64,000 nucleotides of DNA, from contig CALGSW010000001.1 of assembly GCA_937901965.1 (NCBI GenBank), positions 1 to 64,000 on the forward strand, given 5' to 3'. The stretch is from an uncultured Bacteroidota bacterium (GTDB taxonomy: Bacteria > Bacteroidota > Bacteroidia > Bacteroidales > UBA932). The notes beneath the pieces were generated by a model, which saw nothing but the letters and a program-made list of their open reading frames with translations, was not told the DNA's origin and did not search any database. This document shows, in pieces, positions 26,538 through 34,750 of the stretch. A program made the translations under genes and the position numbers. Position 1 is the stretch's first letter. Each line of letters opens with the position of its first letter.

Positions 26538-27089
26538 TTAAATGCTGTTATGGATTATGATTTTATCCATTCCTGCAGCGATAGCTTTTTCATTCATAGG
26601 AATTAATGAATGATGCCGTTCAGGTATAGATTTTTTAAGCCCTTTTATAACATTTTCCATAGTAACTACAGGCCTTAGTTTCAAGTATGCACCTAAAACT
26701 ACCATATTATATCCCTTAGAATTCCCTATCTCTGCAGCGATATCAACTGCAGCGATTGAACATACAGTAATATCTTTTCTTTGTGGGAATCTGGTTATAC
26801 CATTTGGATCATAAATCAGCAGACCACCAGGTTTAACACCTGATTCAAATTTATCCAGTGATTGCTGATTAAGAATTATTGCAACATCAAATTTACTTAA
26901 TATTGGTGAACTGATTTTTTTATCACTTAATATTACTGTGACGTTTGCAGTACCTCCTCTCATTTCAGGGCCATAAGAAGGCATCCATGTAACCTCTTGT
27001 CCTTGCATTATTCCGGAGTATGCCAGAATTTTACCCATTGAAAGGACTCCCTGGCCGCCAAAACCGGCTATGATTATCTCTTCTTTCAT
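26538..27089 (-). CDS. 2-oxoacid:ferredoxin oxidoreductase, gamma subunit
   Basis: 183 residues, with the N-terminal GFGGQGVLSMGKILA motif of the catalytic gamma domain of pyruvate/2-oxoacid:ferredoxin oxidoreductases and SYGPEMRGGTANVTVI following. It is the last of four subunit genes in the order delta, alpha, beta, gamma, 12 bp after beta. The complex oxidatively decarboxylates a 2-oxoacid to acyl-CoA, passing electrons to ferredoxin. The substrate could be branched-chain 2-oxoacids (VOR) or 2-oxoglutarate (KOR), and the sequence alone does not decide. Confidence 0.9.
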   Translation of the reverse strand: MKEEIIIAGFGGQGVLSMGKILAYSGIMQGQEVTWMPSYGPEMRGGTANVTVILSDKKISSPILSKFDVAIILNQQSLDKFESGVKPGGLLIYDPNGITRFPQRKDITVCSIAAVDIAAEIGNSKGYNMVVLGAYLKLRPVVTMENVIKGLKKSIPERHHSLIPMNEKAIAAGMDKIIIHNSI

Positions 27090-27101
27090 ATTATTATCTT
27101 T

Positions 27102-27863
27102 TTATCTGTCCTTTAGGTCTCCAATAGGATATTCAGGAAACATATTATCTACCATCCACTCGTTTGCTTTAACAGGTGTCAGCTTCCATCCGGAATTGCA
27201 TGCACTTACTACTTCAATAAACGAAGTTCCTTTGCCTAATGCTGAGTTTTCAAAAGCCTTTTTAATAGCCCTTTTTGTCTTTCTTGCAGCAGCTGCACTT
27301 TGTACTGATTGCCTTGTTACATAGCATGTCCCGTCTAATTGAGCGATTAGGTTTGTAATCTTAAGTGGCTGACCATGTAGCTTTGGATCGCGACCATATG
27401 GACTGGTAGCTGTTTTCATTCCAATTAAGGTAGTAGGAGCCATCTGACCACCAGTCATACCATAAATAGCGTTGTTGATAAAGATTACAACAATATTTTC
27501 CCCTCTGTTACAAGCATGCATAATTTCAGCAGTTCCTATAGATGCAAGGTCTCCATCTCCCTGGTATGTAAATACATATTTCTCAGGGTGTAGCCTCTTT
27601 GTTGCAGTAGCTAACGCCGGAGCGCGTCCGTGAGCTGCCTGCTGCCAGTCAATATCTATATAGTTGTATGCAAACACTGCACATCCTACAGGTGAAATTC
27701 CAATTGTCTGCTCTTGAATACCCATCTCTTCTATTACCTCAGCAATGAGTTTATGAACAGTACCATGCGAACAACCCGGGCAATAGTGCATAGTTGTACT
27801 TGTAAGGACAGGTGATTTTGAATACACCCTGTTTTCCGGTTTAATTATATCTTTTACATCCAT
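27102..27863 (-). CDS. 2-oxoacid:ferredoxin oxidoreductase, beta (TPP-binding) subunit
   Basis: 253 residues. The TPP site is clear as YQGDGDLASIG with the following NRGENIVVIFINNAIYGMTGGQMAPTT motif. The cysteine-containing YCPGCSHG and CNSGW are features of the four-subunit type. ThDP-dependent decarboxylation of the 2-oxoacid occurs here. It is 12 bp upstream of gamma and 11 bp downstream of alpha in one operon. Confidence 0.92.
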   Translation of the reverse strand: MDVKDIIKPENRVYSKSPVLTSTTMHYCPGCSHGTVHKLIAEVIEEMGIQEQTIGISPVGCAVFAYNYIDIDWQQAAHGRAPALATATKRLHPEKYVFTYQGDGDLASIGTAEIMHACNRGENIVVIFINNAIYGMTGGQMAPTTLIGMKTATSPYGRDPKLHGQPLKITNLIAQLDGTCYVTRQSVQSAAAARKTKRAIKKAFENSALGKGTSFIEVVSACNSGWKLTPVKANEWMVDNMFPEYPIGDLKDR

Positions 27864-27874
27864 GATTGCACGAT

Positions 27875-28954
27875 TTATTTATTAATAGACTTTTTAAAAG
27901 CCTCAAAGACCTCTTCAGGTGATGGTACAATACCACCGAGTCTTCCATAAAAATTGACAGGAATTCTGCCATTCACTGCCAGCTTAACATCTTCAAGCAT
28001 TTGGCCAGTGCTCAGCTCCACAGACATCATAGATTTCAGATGAGGGACCATTCTGTCAATCTCTTTTGTAGGGAATGGAAATAGAGTAATTGGCCTTAAG
28101 AGACCGAGTTTAATACCCTCTTTCCTAGCCATGTCAATTGTGCTTTCGCATACTCTTGCCATACAACCGTAGGCAACAATTACGTGTTCAGCATCTTCAC
28201 ACTGAATGCTTTCAAATCGTACGTCCTCATCTTCCATCTTCTTGTACTTTTCAATAAGAGTGAGATTTAGCCTTTCATGAACTGCAGCATCGAGCGCCAG
28301 TGAAGTAATCACATTTTGTTTTCTGTCAGGAGTTTTACCGGTAGTAGCCCATGGCATGTATTTTACTATCTCTTCATTAGTCCATCTAGGTTTGAGAGGC
28401 CTTAATTCTACTTTTTCCATCATCTGACCTACAACACCATCAGCAAGAATCATCGCCGGATTTCTGTATTTAAAGGCTAGTTCAAAACCGAGATCTACAA
28501 AATCATACATCTCCTGAGCAGATGCCGGAGCAAGAACGACCATTTTATAGTCACCATGTCCGCCACCTTTACAAGCCTGAAAGTAGTCACCTTGACCAGG
28601 CTGAATCGTACCAAGACCTGGGCCACCTCTTACAACATTGACAACTAAACATGGTAATTCAGCCCCTGCAAGGTAACTTAATCCCTCGCACATTAAACTA
28701 AGACCAGGGCTACTGGAAGAAGTCATAACTTTTTTTCCGCAGGAGGCTCCGCCATACAACATATTTATTGAAGAAGTCTCGCTCTCTGCCTGTAGAACCA
28801 CCATTCCTGTAGTCTCCCATGGCTTTTCATCCATAAGAGTCTCCATAACCTCTGACTGAGGAGTAATAGGGTAACCAAAATAACCATCACAACCACATCT
28901 AATTGCAGCATGAGCAATAGCCTCGTTACCTTTCATTAAAATTTGTTCTGCCAT
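27875..28954 (-). CDS. vorB: 2-oxoacid:ferredoxin oxidoreductase, alpha subunit (VorB-like)
   Basis: 359 residues, starting MAEQILMKGNEAIAHAAIRCG and containing GYPITPQSEV and VMTSSSSPGLSLMCEGLSYLAGAELP, the pyrimidine-binding domain of the family. Proteins of this length and start are usually annotated in Bacteroidetes as VorB, the 3-methyl-2-oxobutanoate dehydrogenase subunit, though 2-oxoglutarate use is also possible. It is 25 bp downstream of the ferredoxin-like delta subunit. Confidence 0.9.
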   Translation of the reverse strand: MAEQILMKGNEAIAHAAIRCGCDGYFGYPITPQSEVMETLMDEKPWETTGMVVLQAESETSSINMLYGGASCGKKVMTSSSSPGLSLMCEGLSYLAGAELPCLVVNVVRGGPGLGTIQPGQGDYFQACKGGGHGDYKMVVLAPASAQEMYDFVDLGFELAFKYRNPAMILADGVVGQMMEKVELRPLKPRWTNEEIVKYMPWATTGKTPDRKQNVITSLALDAAVHERLNLTLIEKYKKMEDEDVRFESIQCEDAEHVIVAYGCMARVCESTIDMARKEGIKLGLLRPITLFPFPTKEIDRMVPHLKSMMSVELSTGQMLEDVKLAVNGRIPVNFYGRLGGIVPSPEEVFEAFKKSINK

Positions 28955-28979
28955 TATAATTCTCCTTATATTATTACTA

Positions 28980-29201
28980 TCAGACTTTTATCCTGTATAC
29001 AGTAATACAGGTATCAGGACATACAGTTGCACAATTTGTACATCCGGTGCAACTCTCCGGAGACGCCATATAAGCGTAGTTGTATCCTTTACTGTTGACC
29101 TCTCTGGCCAGCGCAATGGTCTCGGTAGGACAGTTTACAACGCAAACACTACAACCTTTGCATTTCTCTGTGTCTACCACTATAGCTCCTCTTAATGCCA
29201 T
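28980..29201 (-). CDS. 2-oxoacid:ferredoxin oxidoreductase, delta (2x[4Fe-4S] ferredoxin) subunit
   Basis: 73 residues with two CxxCxxCxxxCP clusters (CKGCSVCVVNCP and CTGCTNCATVCP), which bind two [4Fe-4S] centres carrying electrons out of the oxidoreductase. It is the first of the four subunit genes, with its own -7 element upstream. An 87-bp gap separates it from the small membrane protein gene before it. Confidence 0.92.
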   Translation of the reverse strand: MALRGAIVVDTEKCKGCSVCVVNCPTETIALAREVNSKGYNYAYMASPESCTGCTNCATVCPDTCITVYRIKV

Positions 29202-29232
29202 ATCAAGTATATTTTAGTTTATTGATTTTTCA

Positions 29233-29240
29233 CAAATTTA
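29233..29240 (-). promoter_or_regulatory. Putative promoter of the oxidoreductase operon
   Basis: The minus strand reads TAAATTTG, an exact TAnnTTTG match, with TTTC 19 bp upstream as a near -33 element. The start codon of the delta subunit lies about 31 bp downstream. Confidence 0.55.
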
Positions 29241-29288
29241 GATGAAATTATTCTAAAGTGAAAGAAAAAAGCGACAATTATTATTAAA

Positions 29289-29447
29289 TTATTTTGAAAA
29301 ATAATTAAAACCTTTAATTATGTTATCAATTATATAATTCCACCTTAGAACTATTCCTATGATTAATAGAATTATCAAGATTACATAACCCTTTTGGGTT
29401 TCACTCAATCCGCTGAACCAATGTTTTATTTTCTCTTTAATCCCCAT
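29289..29447 (-). CDS. 52-residue single-pass membrane protein
   Basis: A short open frame starting 4 bp after the acyl-CoA synthetase stop codon. It encodes a basic, amphipathic N-terminus (MGIKEKIKHWFSGLSETQKG), one transmembrane helix (about 21-35, YVILIILLIIGIVL) and a short polar tail ending FSK. The frame is open from ATG to TAA, placed exactly where a coupled gene would be, and its composition is typical of a small membrane protein. Function unknown; a membrane tether or accessory of the neighbouring energy enzymes is speculative. Too short for most gene callers. Confidence 0.6.
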   Translation of the reverse strand: MGIKEKIKHWFSGLSETQKGYVILIILLIIGIVLRWNYIIDNIIKGFNYFSK

Positions 29448-29451
29448 CAGT

Positions 29452-31503
29452 TTATTTTTCAATTCTTATTCTTGCATCTACAGCTATAACTTGTTTTGAA
29501 TTTCCAAGAAGTGGATTAATATCCATTTCAAAAATTTCCGGAGCTTCAATACAGAGAGCAGACAAACGTCTTATAGAATCACGATATAATGTTTCATTAA
29601 CTCCGTCTTGGCCCCTTGTCCCTTTTATTATTTTATATCCTCTCAGAGAGGTTATCATTTCAGTAGCATCCTTTTTTGAAACTGGTGCAAGTCTAGACGA
29701 AATATCTCCCATTACCTCTACGAAAATACCGCCTAAACCGCACATTATTATATGGCCGTATCCATCTTCTCTTTTTGCCCCTGCAAACAACTGGGTACCG
29801 GAGAGCATTGGTTGCAAAAGGACAGATGTTGTAGATGGAATTTTCATCATTCTTAAAAATTCTGACAGTAAGGTTTCATCATCAGTTATATTTAAAGCCA
29901 CGCCTCCAACATCCGATTTGTGAACAGGACCAATTACCTTCATTACCAAAGGATATCCAATCTCTTTTGCATACTTTTTAAGATTTTTTTCATCTGATGC
30001 GATAGCCTCTTTTGCGCGCTCAATTCCAGCAGCGTCTAAAAGTTTCTGAACATCCTCCGGTGATAGATAACCATTTTGTGCATTAGATATTATTTTTCTG
30101 ATTATTTTCTTGTCAACAGGTGGGAATTCCTCTTTCTCAATTGGTAAATCCACAGATAATACTTTTGCCAGAGCTGTACCAAAAATTACTTCATCAGGAA
30201 AACTTATTCCGCCTTTATTTTGAAATTCAGTAATCTCTTCTTTAACATTGACAATAGATGGGAAAATAGGATAAATTGGTTTCAAGGATGTCTCTATTCT
30301 CTTAAGTATCAAGTCATATACATCATAAACAGAGGTTAATCCCGGAGAACCAAAAATGACAGCCATTGAATCTACATCAAAATCGTTTTCACATGCATCT
30401 ATGATATGTGATAACTGTTCAGCATTTCCGGTAGCCAGAAAATCAACCGGATTAGCAACTGAAGAACCGGGATACAGTTTTTTTAATAAAGACTCGGCTT
30501 CCTTACCTGAGAAGTGCGGAATTTCAAGTCCATTTGATGAGAGAGCATCTGTAAGCATTACAGCAGGTCCACCTGCATGAGTAATAATGGCTACTTTATT
30601 TCCTGTAGGTCTTGGGTACATAAGTATAGAGGCAACAGTCACAAGTTCATTTCTGCTGTTGCATCTTATTATCCCTGCTTTATTGAATAAGGCAGTAACA
30701 GCAAGATCCGGACTAGCAAGTGCGCCTGTATGTGAAGAGGCAGCCCTGCTACCGGCTTCGCTGGATCCAGATTTAATCGCTGCAATTTTTGCGCCTTTTT
30801 TTATTAGGGACCTGGCATGTTTTAAAAGAACTTCCGGCTTGCTTATGTTTTCAATATACAGTAGTTTAACCGGTGCACTTTCTCCGTGAACATATGTTTC
30901 ATCCATGTACTGAATAAGATCCTCAACACCTATCTGAGCGCTGTTACCAACCGAGTATATTGAAGAAAACTTCAGTCCAAGTTGCATTGCGGCTTCAAGG
31001 ATGAATACAACTGTTGCACCTGAGCCGGAAATTATATCAACTCCATTTTTACTTAGCTCAGGTATAGGCTGTGTAAAAAGCCCGGCATATTCAGGAGTGA
31101 GGACACCTATACAATTTGGACCTATTAACGAAGCACCTGCATTATTAACTGATTCAACTATTCGTTTTTCAAGTATAGATCCCTCTTCGCTGTCCTCATG
31201 AAATCCTGCAGAGTATATAATAACAGCCTTACAGCCCTTTTTTGAGCAAAGATAATCAACTGCCTCCGGACATGCAGATGCAGGAATCGCTAGTATTGCC
31301 AAATCTGTTTGTGGTAATTCTTCAATAGATTTATAAGTAGGGATTCCCTGTACATTGGCTGCCTTTGGATTAACTACCATCAGTTTACCCTTATAACCTG
31401 TTTGAATTAAGTTTCTTAATGCACTTCCACCTGTCTTTTTTGTATCATCTGAACCACCTACAACAACAATGCTCTTTGGAGATAATAGCTCTTTAGTTAT
31501 CAT
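29452..31503 (-). CDS. ADP-forming acyl-CoA synthetase (acetate--CoA ligase, fused alpha-beta)
   Basis: 683 residues from the ATG at 31503 (MITKELLSPKSIVVVGGS); the frame stays open 7 codons further to a TTG, but that lies within the promoter. Order: CoA-binding Rossmann domain (about 1-120), succinyl-CoA-ligase-like domains with phospho-His in AASSHTGALASPD (about H258), then the ATP-grasp domain (about 460-683) with YPLVMKVIGPVHKSDVGGVAL. It converts acyl-CoA, ADP and phosphate to acid, CoA and ATP. With the 2-oxoacid:ferredoxin oxidoreductase encoded next, it makes a complete route from 2-oxoacids (amino-acid fermentation) to ATP. Substrate range is not visible. Confidence 0.92.
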   Translation of the reverse strand: MITKELLSPKSIVVVGGSDDTKKTGGSALRNLIQTGYKGKLMVVNPKAANVQGIPTYKSIEELPQTDLAILAIPASACPEAVDYLCSKKGCKAVIIYSAGFHEDSEEGSILEKRIVESVNNAGASLIGPNCIGVLTPEYAGLFTQPIPELSKNGVDIISGSGATVVFILEAAMQLGLKFSSIYSVGNSAQIGVEDLIQYMDETYVHGESAPVKLLYIENISKPEVLLKHARSLIKKGAKIAAIKSGSSEAGSRAASSHTGALASPDLAVTALFNKAGIIRCNSRNELVTVASILMYPRPTGNKVAIITHAGGPAVMLTDALSSNGLEIPHFSGKEAESLLKKLYPGSSVANPVDFLATGNAEQLSHIIDACENDFDVDSMAVIFGSPGLTSVYDVYDLILKRIETSLKPIYPIFPSIVNVKEEITEFQNKGGISFPDEVIFGTALAKVLSVDLPIEKEEFPPVDKKIIRKIISNAQNGYLSPEDVQKLLDAAGIERAKEAIASDEKNLKKYAKEIGYPLVMKVIGPVHKSDVGGVALNITDDETLLSEFLRMMKIPSTTSVLLQPMLSGTQLFAGAKREDGYGHIIMCGLGGIFVEVMGDISSRLAPVSKKDATEMITSLRGYKIIKGTRGQDGVNETLYRDSIRRLSALCIEAPEIFEMDINPLLGNSKQVIAVDARIRIEK

Positions 31504-31520
31504 ATAATTTAAATTTGGTC

Positions 31521-31529
31521 GCAAATATA
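31521..31529 (-). promoter_or_regulatory. -7 promoter element of the acyl-CoA synthetase gene
   Basis: Minus strand TATATTTGC is an exact match to TAnnTTTGC, 17 bp upstream of the ATG at 31503. This location argues against the longer TTG-initiated reading frame. Confidence 0.65.
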
Positions 31530-31578
31530 ATAAAAAGTAATGTTTTTAATCATTTATCTTCTTGTTTGTAATACAATG

Positions 31579-33207
31579 TTACATTTTACTTAATGAAGTA
31601 TAATTAATAAGTGCTTTTGAAAATTTGTCAAAGGAGTACCAGTATATTCTACTGGGAGAGTCAATATAATAGTATGAAAATTGTGAAAAGTCATTATTAA
31701 TAAAAGGAAAAGGTAGTCCGGAGAACCCCTTTTCCCACTTTTTAGCAATTTTCCCTGGTTTCTTTGTCAGTGAATAACCTGATAGAATCCATGAATTTGA
31801 TATATGGAAATTATATGATGGAAAGTATATGGAACAAAAATCAAATAGAATTATTCCGCATTTTTCCGGGCTAATGTTTTGAAGATTTATTCTTGAAACA
31901 AATTCTAAAAATTCAGATAAAAACTCCTCTTCTTTTATGATCAATAAAGAGAATACTGATCTCCATCTGCTATCATTGTACCATAAATCAGATATCCTTG
32001 ACAAATAAACTGCTCTTTGTAATTCATCATATGTGATTGATTCGTTTTCAAGTATTTCATATGGAGGAATAGGGGAGTACTTTAATTTATAAATCATGCT
32101 ATTTTCCCTGAAATTTGTGCCAGGTAATAGCTTAAGAGTCTCAACCTGTATTTCGTCAACTCCAAATTTAACAAGAGTTGAATAGTCTTCATAAAGTTTT
32201 GAAAGAGTATAACCTGGCAATCCGGCAATAAGATCTGTGTGAATTTCTAATGTAGAGAGATTTTTAAGATAAGATAAACCTTCTATGGATTTTTGAGGCA
32301 TCCCTTTTCTGTCTGCTGTTTTAATTACATTGTCATCCAAACTTTGAATTCCTACCTCTACGTGCAAAAGATTTGGAGGTATAGTTTCCAATTCCTTTTT
32401 AAGGCTCTCAGAAATTAATGCAGGATGAAATTCAACATGGAATTTTAAGTGGCCATGAAATTCCTTCATGATTTTCAAAAGGTTAATAGCGTGTGAGCTT
32501 TTGGCATTAAATGTCCTGTCAAGGATACGAATTTCTTTGACACCCTTATTTGCTAGTATTTGAAGTCTTAATTTTAACGTTCTGTAATTGCTGTAACTTA
32601 CTTTATCATCGCAACCGCTGACACAGAATTTGCATGAATTAAAACAACCTCTGGAAGTTTCAACTTGGACAAAAGGCTTATCTAAACAAAAGAATTCAGA
32701 ATGTTCAGGAATCTTAAGCACTGATATATCGGGAATCACAGCTTTTCCGTTGTCGTAATAGAGACCCTCTGAGATTATACATACACCCTCAAGATTACAT
32801 ATAGAGGACTCATTAATTAGATTTAAGACCAATTTCGGATATATTATTTCCCCATCTCCTCTAAAAACAGCGTAAATACCTTTATTTTCAGATAAAAAGA
32901 TCTTGTTATCTCCAAGGAATTCAGGACCACCCAGAATAATTTTTACATTAGGTAAGAGTACTTTAATCTGTTTTAGGATTGAAAGGATAAATATAAAATT
33001 GAAAAGCCAGACCGTAGAGAAAATTACGTCTGGCTTTTCATTGATGACCTGTAAGATTATTTTGGAAGGATTAGCTGATAATGTACCTGATACTACCTTC
33101 CAAATTGCTCTCTCTCTGATTGAAGAATCCAGTTGCGCATCCAATGATGGTATTGCGAGAGAGGAGTGTGAATATGACGAATTTATATCAAGCCACAGAA
33201 ATCGCAT
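31579..33207 (-). CDS. B12-binding-domain radical SAM protein
   Basis: 542 residues. An N-terminal cobalamin-binding-like Rossmann domain (about 1-130, with ILGGPEF) precedes a radical SAM core whose cluster motif is CFNSCKFC (Cys188, 192 and 195). A C-terminal region of about 200 residues resembles the DUF4080 tail of this group. The canonical start MRFLWLDINSSYSHSSLA fits the family. The DxHxxG motif of cobalamin ligation is not obvious, so B12 may not be bound base-off. Reaction unknown; candidates are methyl transfer or cyclic rearrangement. As a radical SAM enzyme it may release 5'-deoxyadenosine, the predicted substrate of the deaminase cassette encoded divergently next door. Confidence 0.85.
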   Translation of the reverse strand: MRFLWLDINSSYSHSSLAIPSLDAQLDSSIRERAIWKVVSGTLSANPSKIILQVINEKPDVIFSTVWLFNFIFILSILKQIKVLLPNVKIILGGPEFLGDNKIFLSENKGIYAVFRGDGEIIYPKLVLNLINESSICNLEGVCIISEGLYYDNGKAVIPDISVLKIPEHSEFFCLDKPFVQVETSRGCFNSCKFCVSGCDDKVSYSNYRTLKLRLQILANKGVKEIRILDRTFNAKSSHAINLLKIMKEFHGHLKFHVEFHPALISESLKKELETIPPNLLHVEVGIQSLDDNVIKTADRKGMPQKSIEGLSYLKNLSTLEIHTDLIAGLPGYTLSKLYEDYSTLVKFGVDEIQVETLKLLPGTNFRENSMIYKLKYSPIPPYEILENESITYDELQRAVYLSRISDLWYNDSRWRSVFSLLIIKEEEFLSEFLEFVSRINLQNISPEKCGIILFDFCSIYFPSYNFHISNSWILSGYSLTKKPGKIAKKWEKGFSGLPFPFINNDFSQFSYYYIDSPSRIYWYSFDKFSKALINYTSLSKM

Positions 33208-33215
33208 TTTTGCGA

Positions 33216-33223
33216 CAAAAATA
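33216..33223 (-). promoter_or_regulatory. Putative -7 element of the radical SAM gene
   Basis: Minus strand TATTTTTG matches TAnnTTTG and ends only 8 bp before the start codon, implying a very short or absent leader. The gene could also be read through from rubredoxin. Confidence 0.4.
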
Positions 33224-33228
33224 GTTAT

Positions 33229-33393
33229 TTAATCTTCAATAGGCTCAAAATCCTCTTTACCTACTCCGCAAACAGGGCAGAGCCAATCCTGAGGAATATC
33301 TTCAAAAGCAGTACCGGGCATGATTCCTCCATCCGGATCTCCGAGTACAGGATCATAAACATAGTCACATACAACGCAAACGTATTTTTTCAT
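33229..33393 (-). CDS. Rubredoxin
   Basis: 54 residues, the standard length, and missed by a 60-codon cutoff. Both iron-binding CxxC pairs are present, YVCVVCDYVYDP and WLCPVCGVGKEDF, along with the conserved GDPDGGIMPGTAFEDIPQDW loop. It carries one Fe(Cys)4 centre and acts as a cytoplasmic electron carrier, typically in anaerobes for oxygen or peroxide reduction. It lies 21 bp upstream of the radical SAM gene on the same strand. Confidence 0.96.
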   Translation of the reverse strand: MKKYVCVVCDYVYDPVLGDPDGGIMPGTAFEDIPQDWLCPVCGVGKEDFEPIED

Positions 33394-33451
33394 AAACCTA
33401 GTTTTTAATTATTTCTCTTTACAATAATAGTACATTTTTTCCATTAAAACC

Positions 33452-33459
33452 TATTTTTG
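33452..33459 (+). promoter_or_regulatory. Putative -7 promoter element of the 5'-deoxynucleoside cassette
   Basis: TATTTTTG matches TAnnTTTG and lies 35 bp before the deaminase ATG in the divergent gap with rubredoxin. No clear -33 TTTG is seen. Confidence 0.4.
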
Positions 33460-33494
33460 TCGTATAATTGTAAGATTAAATCAAATAATAATAT

Positions 33495-34748
33495 ATGAGT
33501 TCCATACTAATAAAAAATGCGATACTGGAGGGGGTAAAAAAGGATATTCTCATTATAGATTCGTTAATTAAAAAAATTGATATTGATATTGATTATAAAG
33601 CAGATAAGCTTATTGATGCAAAGAGGAAATGGGTAATACCCGGTTTCATTAACATGCACACTCATGCCGCTATGACTATGATGCGTGGGATAGGAGAGGA
33701 TATGTATTTAATTGAATGGCTCCAAAATAAAATCTGGCCGGTAGAGAAAAAACTTGATGATGAAATGGTTTACTGGGGAAGTAGACTTGCAGCACTTGAA
33801 ATGACTAAGACCGGTACAACTACATTTAATGATCAGTACTGGAGAGTGCCGGCATCAGTAAAAGCCATTGATGAAGCAGGACTTAAATCATTTCAGCCAT
33901 TTGTAATACTTGATCAGATGGATGAATCCAAAGCAGGAAAAATTAAAGAAGAGTGTGAAGTTCTGTATCAGCAATCAAAAAGCTGGAGTAACCTTCATTC
34001 ATTTGCAATAGGGATTCATTCACCATACAGCGTGTCTGAAGATATGATTGTTTGGGGAACTGAATATGCCCGTAAAAGGGGGTTGAAAGTACATATCCAT
34101 CTTTCTGAAACAGAATGGGAAAATAATGAATCTTTAAAAAAACACGGGCTAACCCCTTCTGAATATCTTGAGAAAATTGGAGTTCTGGGGCCAGATGTGA
34201 TAGCTGCTCACTCTCTTTGGTTAAGTGATCATGACATTGAGATTCTTGCAAAATATAAAGTTAATGTGGTCCATAATATTAATTCCAACCTTAAGATTGC
34301 TTCTGGTTATAAATTCAGATACAATGAGTTAAAAGCTGCAGGAATTAATGTCACACTTGGCACTGACGGATGTGCCTCTTCTAACAATCTTGATATGCTA
34401 GAAACTATGAAGACATCCGCTCTTGTGCAAAAAGCCTGGAGATATGATCCCACATCTTTACCTTTAAAGGAACTTATGTCACTTGCCACAGTTAATGGAG
34501 GTAAGGCGCTGGGACTAAAAACCGGATTAGTGGAAGAGGGCTGGATTGCGGATATTTCACTTGTAAATACAAATAACTATGCATTTACTCCAAATATTGA
34601 TTTCCTGGCAAATTTGGTCTATTCTGCAAACAGTTCTTGCATTGACACTGTTATTAGTAATGGAAAAGTAATAATGGAAAACAGAGTTGTCCCGGGTGAA
34701 GATGAGATAATTGAAAATGTTAACAGATTATATAAAAAACTACTATAA
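33495..34748 (+). CDS. 5'-deoxyadenosine / methylthioadenosine / SAH deaminase (amidohydrolase)
   Basis: 417 residues, a metal-dependent amidohydrolase of the MTA/SAH deaminase family. Metal and catalytic residues: H55 and H57 (MHTHAAMTMMRG), H202 with E205 (HIHLSETEWE), H239 (AAHS) and D291 (LGTDGCASSNN). The family deaminates the adenine of 5'-modified adenosines, giving the inosine analogue. It opens a four-gene unit with spacings of 2, 0 and -8 bp, followed by a purine nucleoside phosphorylase, an aldolase and an MtnA-type isomerase. That context favours 5'-deoxyadenosine and/or MTA over guanine or cytosine as substrate. Which of the three nucleosides is physiological cannot be read from sequence. 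Confidence 0.88.
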   Translation: MSSILIKNAILEGVKKDILIIDSLIKKIDIDIDYKADKLIDAKRKWVIPGFINMHTHAAMTMMRGIGEDMYLIEWLQNKIWPVEKKLDDEMVYWGSRLAALEMTKTGTTTFNDQYWRVPASVKAIDEAGLKSFQPFVILDQMDESKAGKIKEECEVLYQQSKSWSNLHSFAIGIHSPYSVSEDMIVWGTEYARKRGLKVHIHLSETEWENNESLKKHGLTPSEYLEKIGVLGPDVIAAHSLWLSDHDIEILAKYKVNVVHNINSNLKIASGYKFRYNELKAAGINVTLGTDGCASSNNLDMLETMKTSALVQKAWRYDPTSLPLKELMSLATVNGGKALGLKTGLVEEGWIADISLVNTNNYAFTPNIDFLANLVYSANSSCIDTVISNGKVIMENRVVPGEDEIIENVNRLYKKLL

Positions 34749-34750
34749 AA

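Noticed and set aside
31503..31524. Longer start (TTG at 31524) for the acyl-CoA synthetase
   Set aside because: The extra seven codons overlap the TATATTTGC promoter element, and the ATG at 31503 gives the family-typical MITKELLSPKSIVVVGG start.
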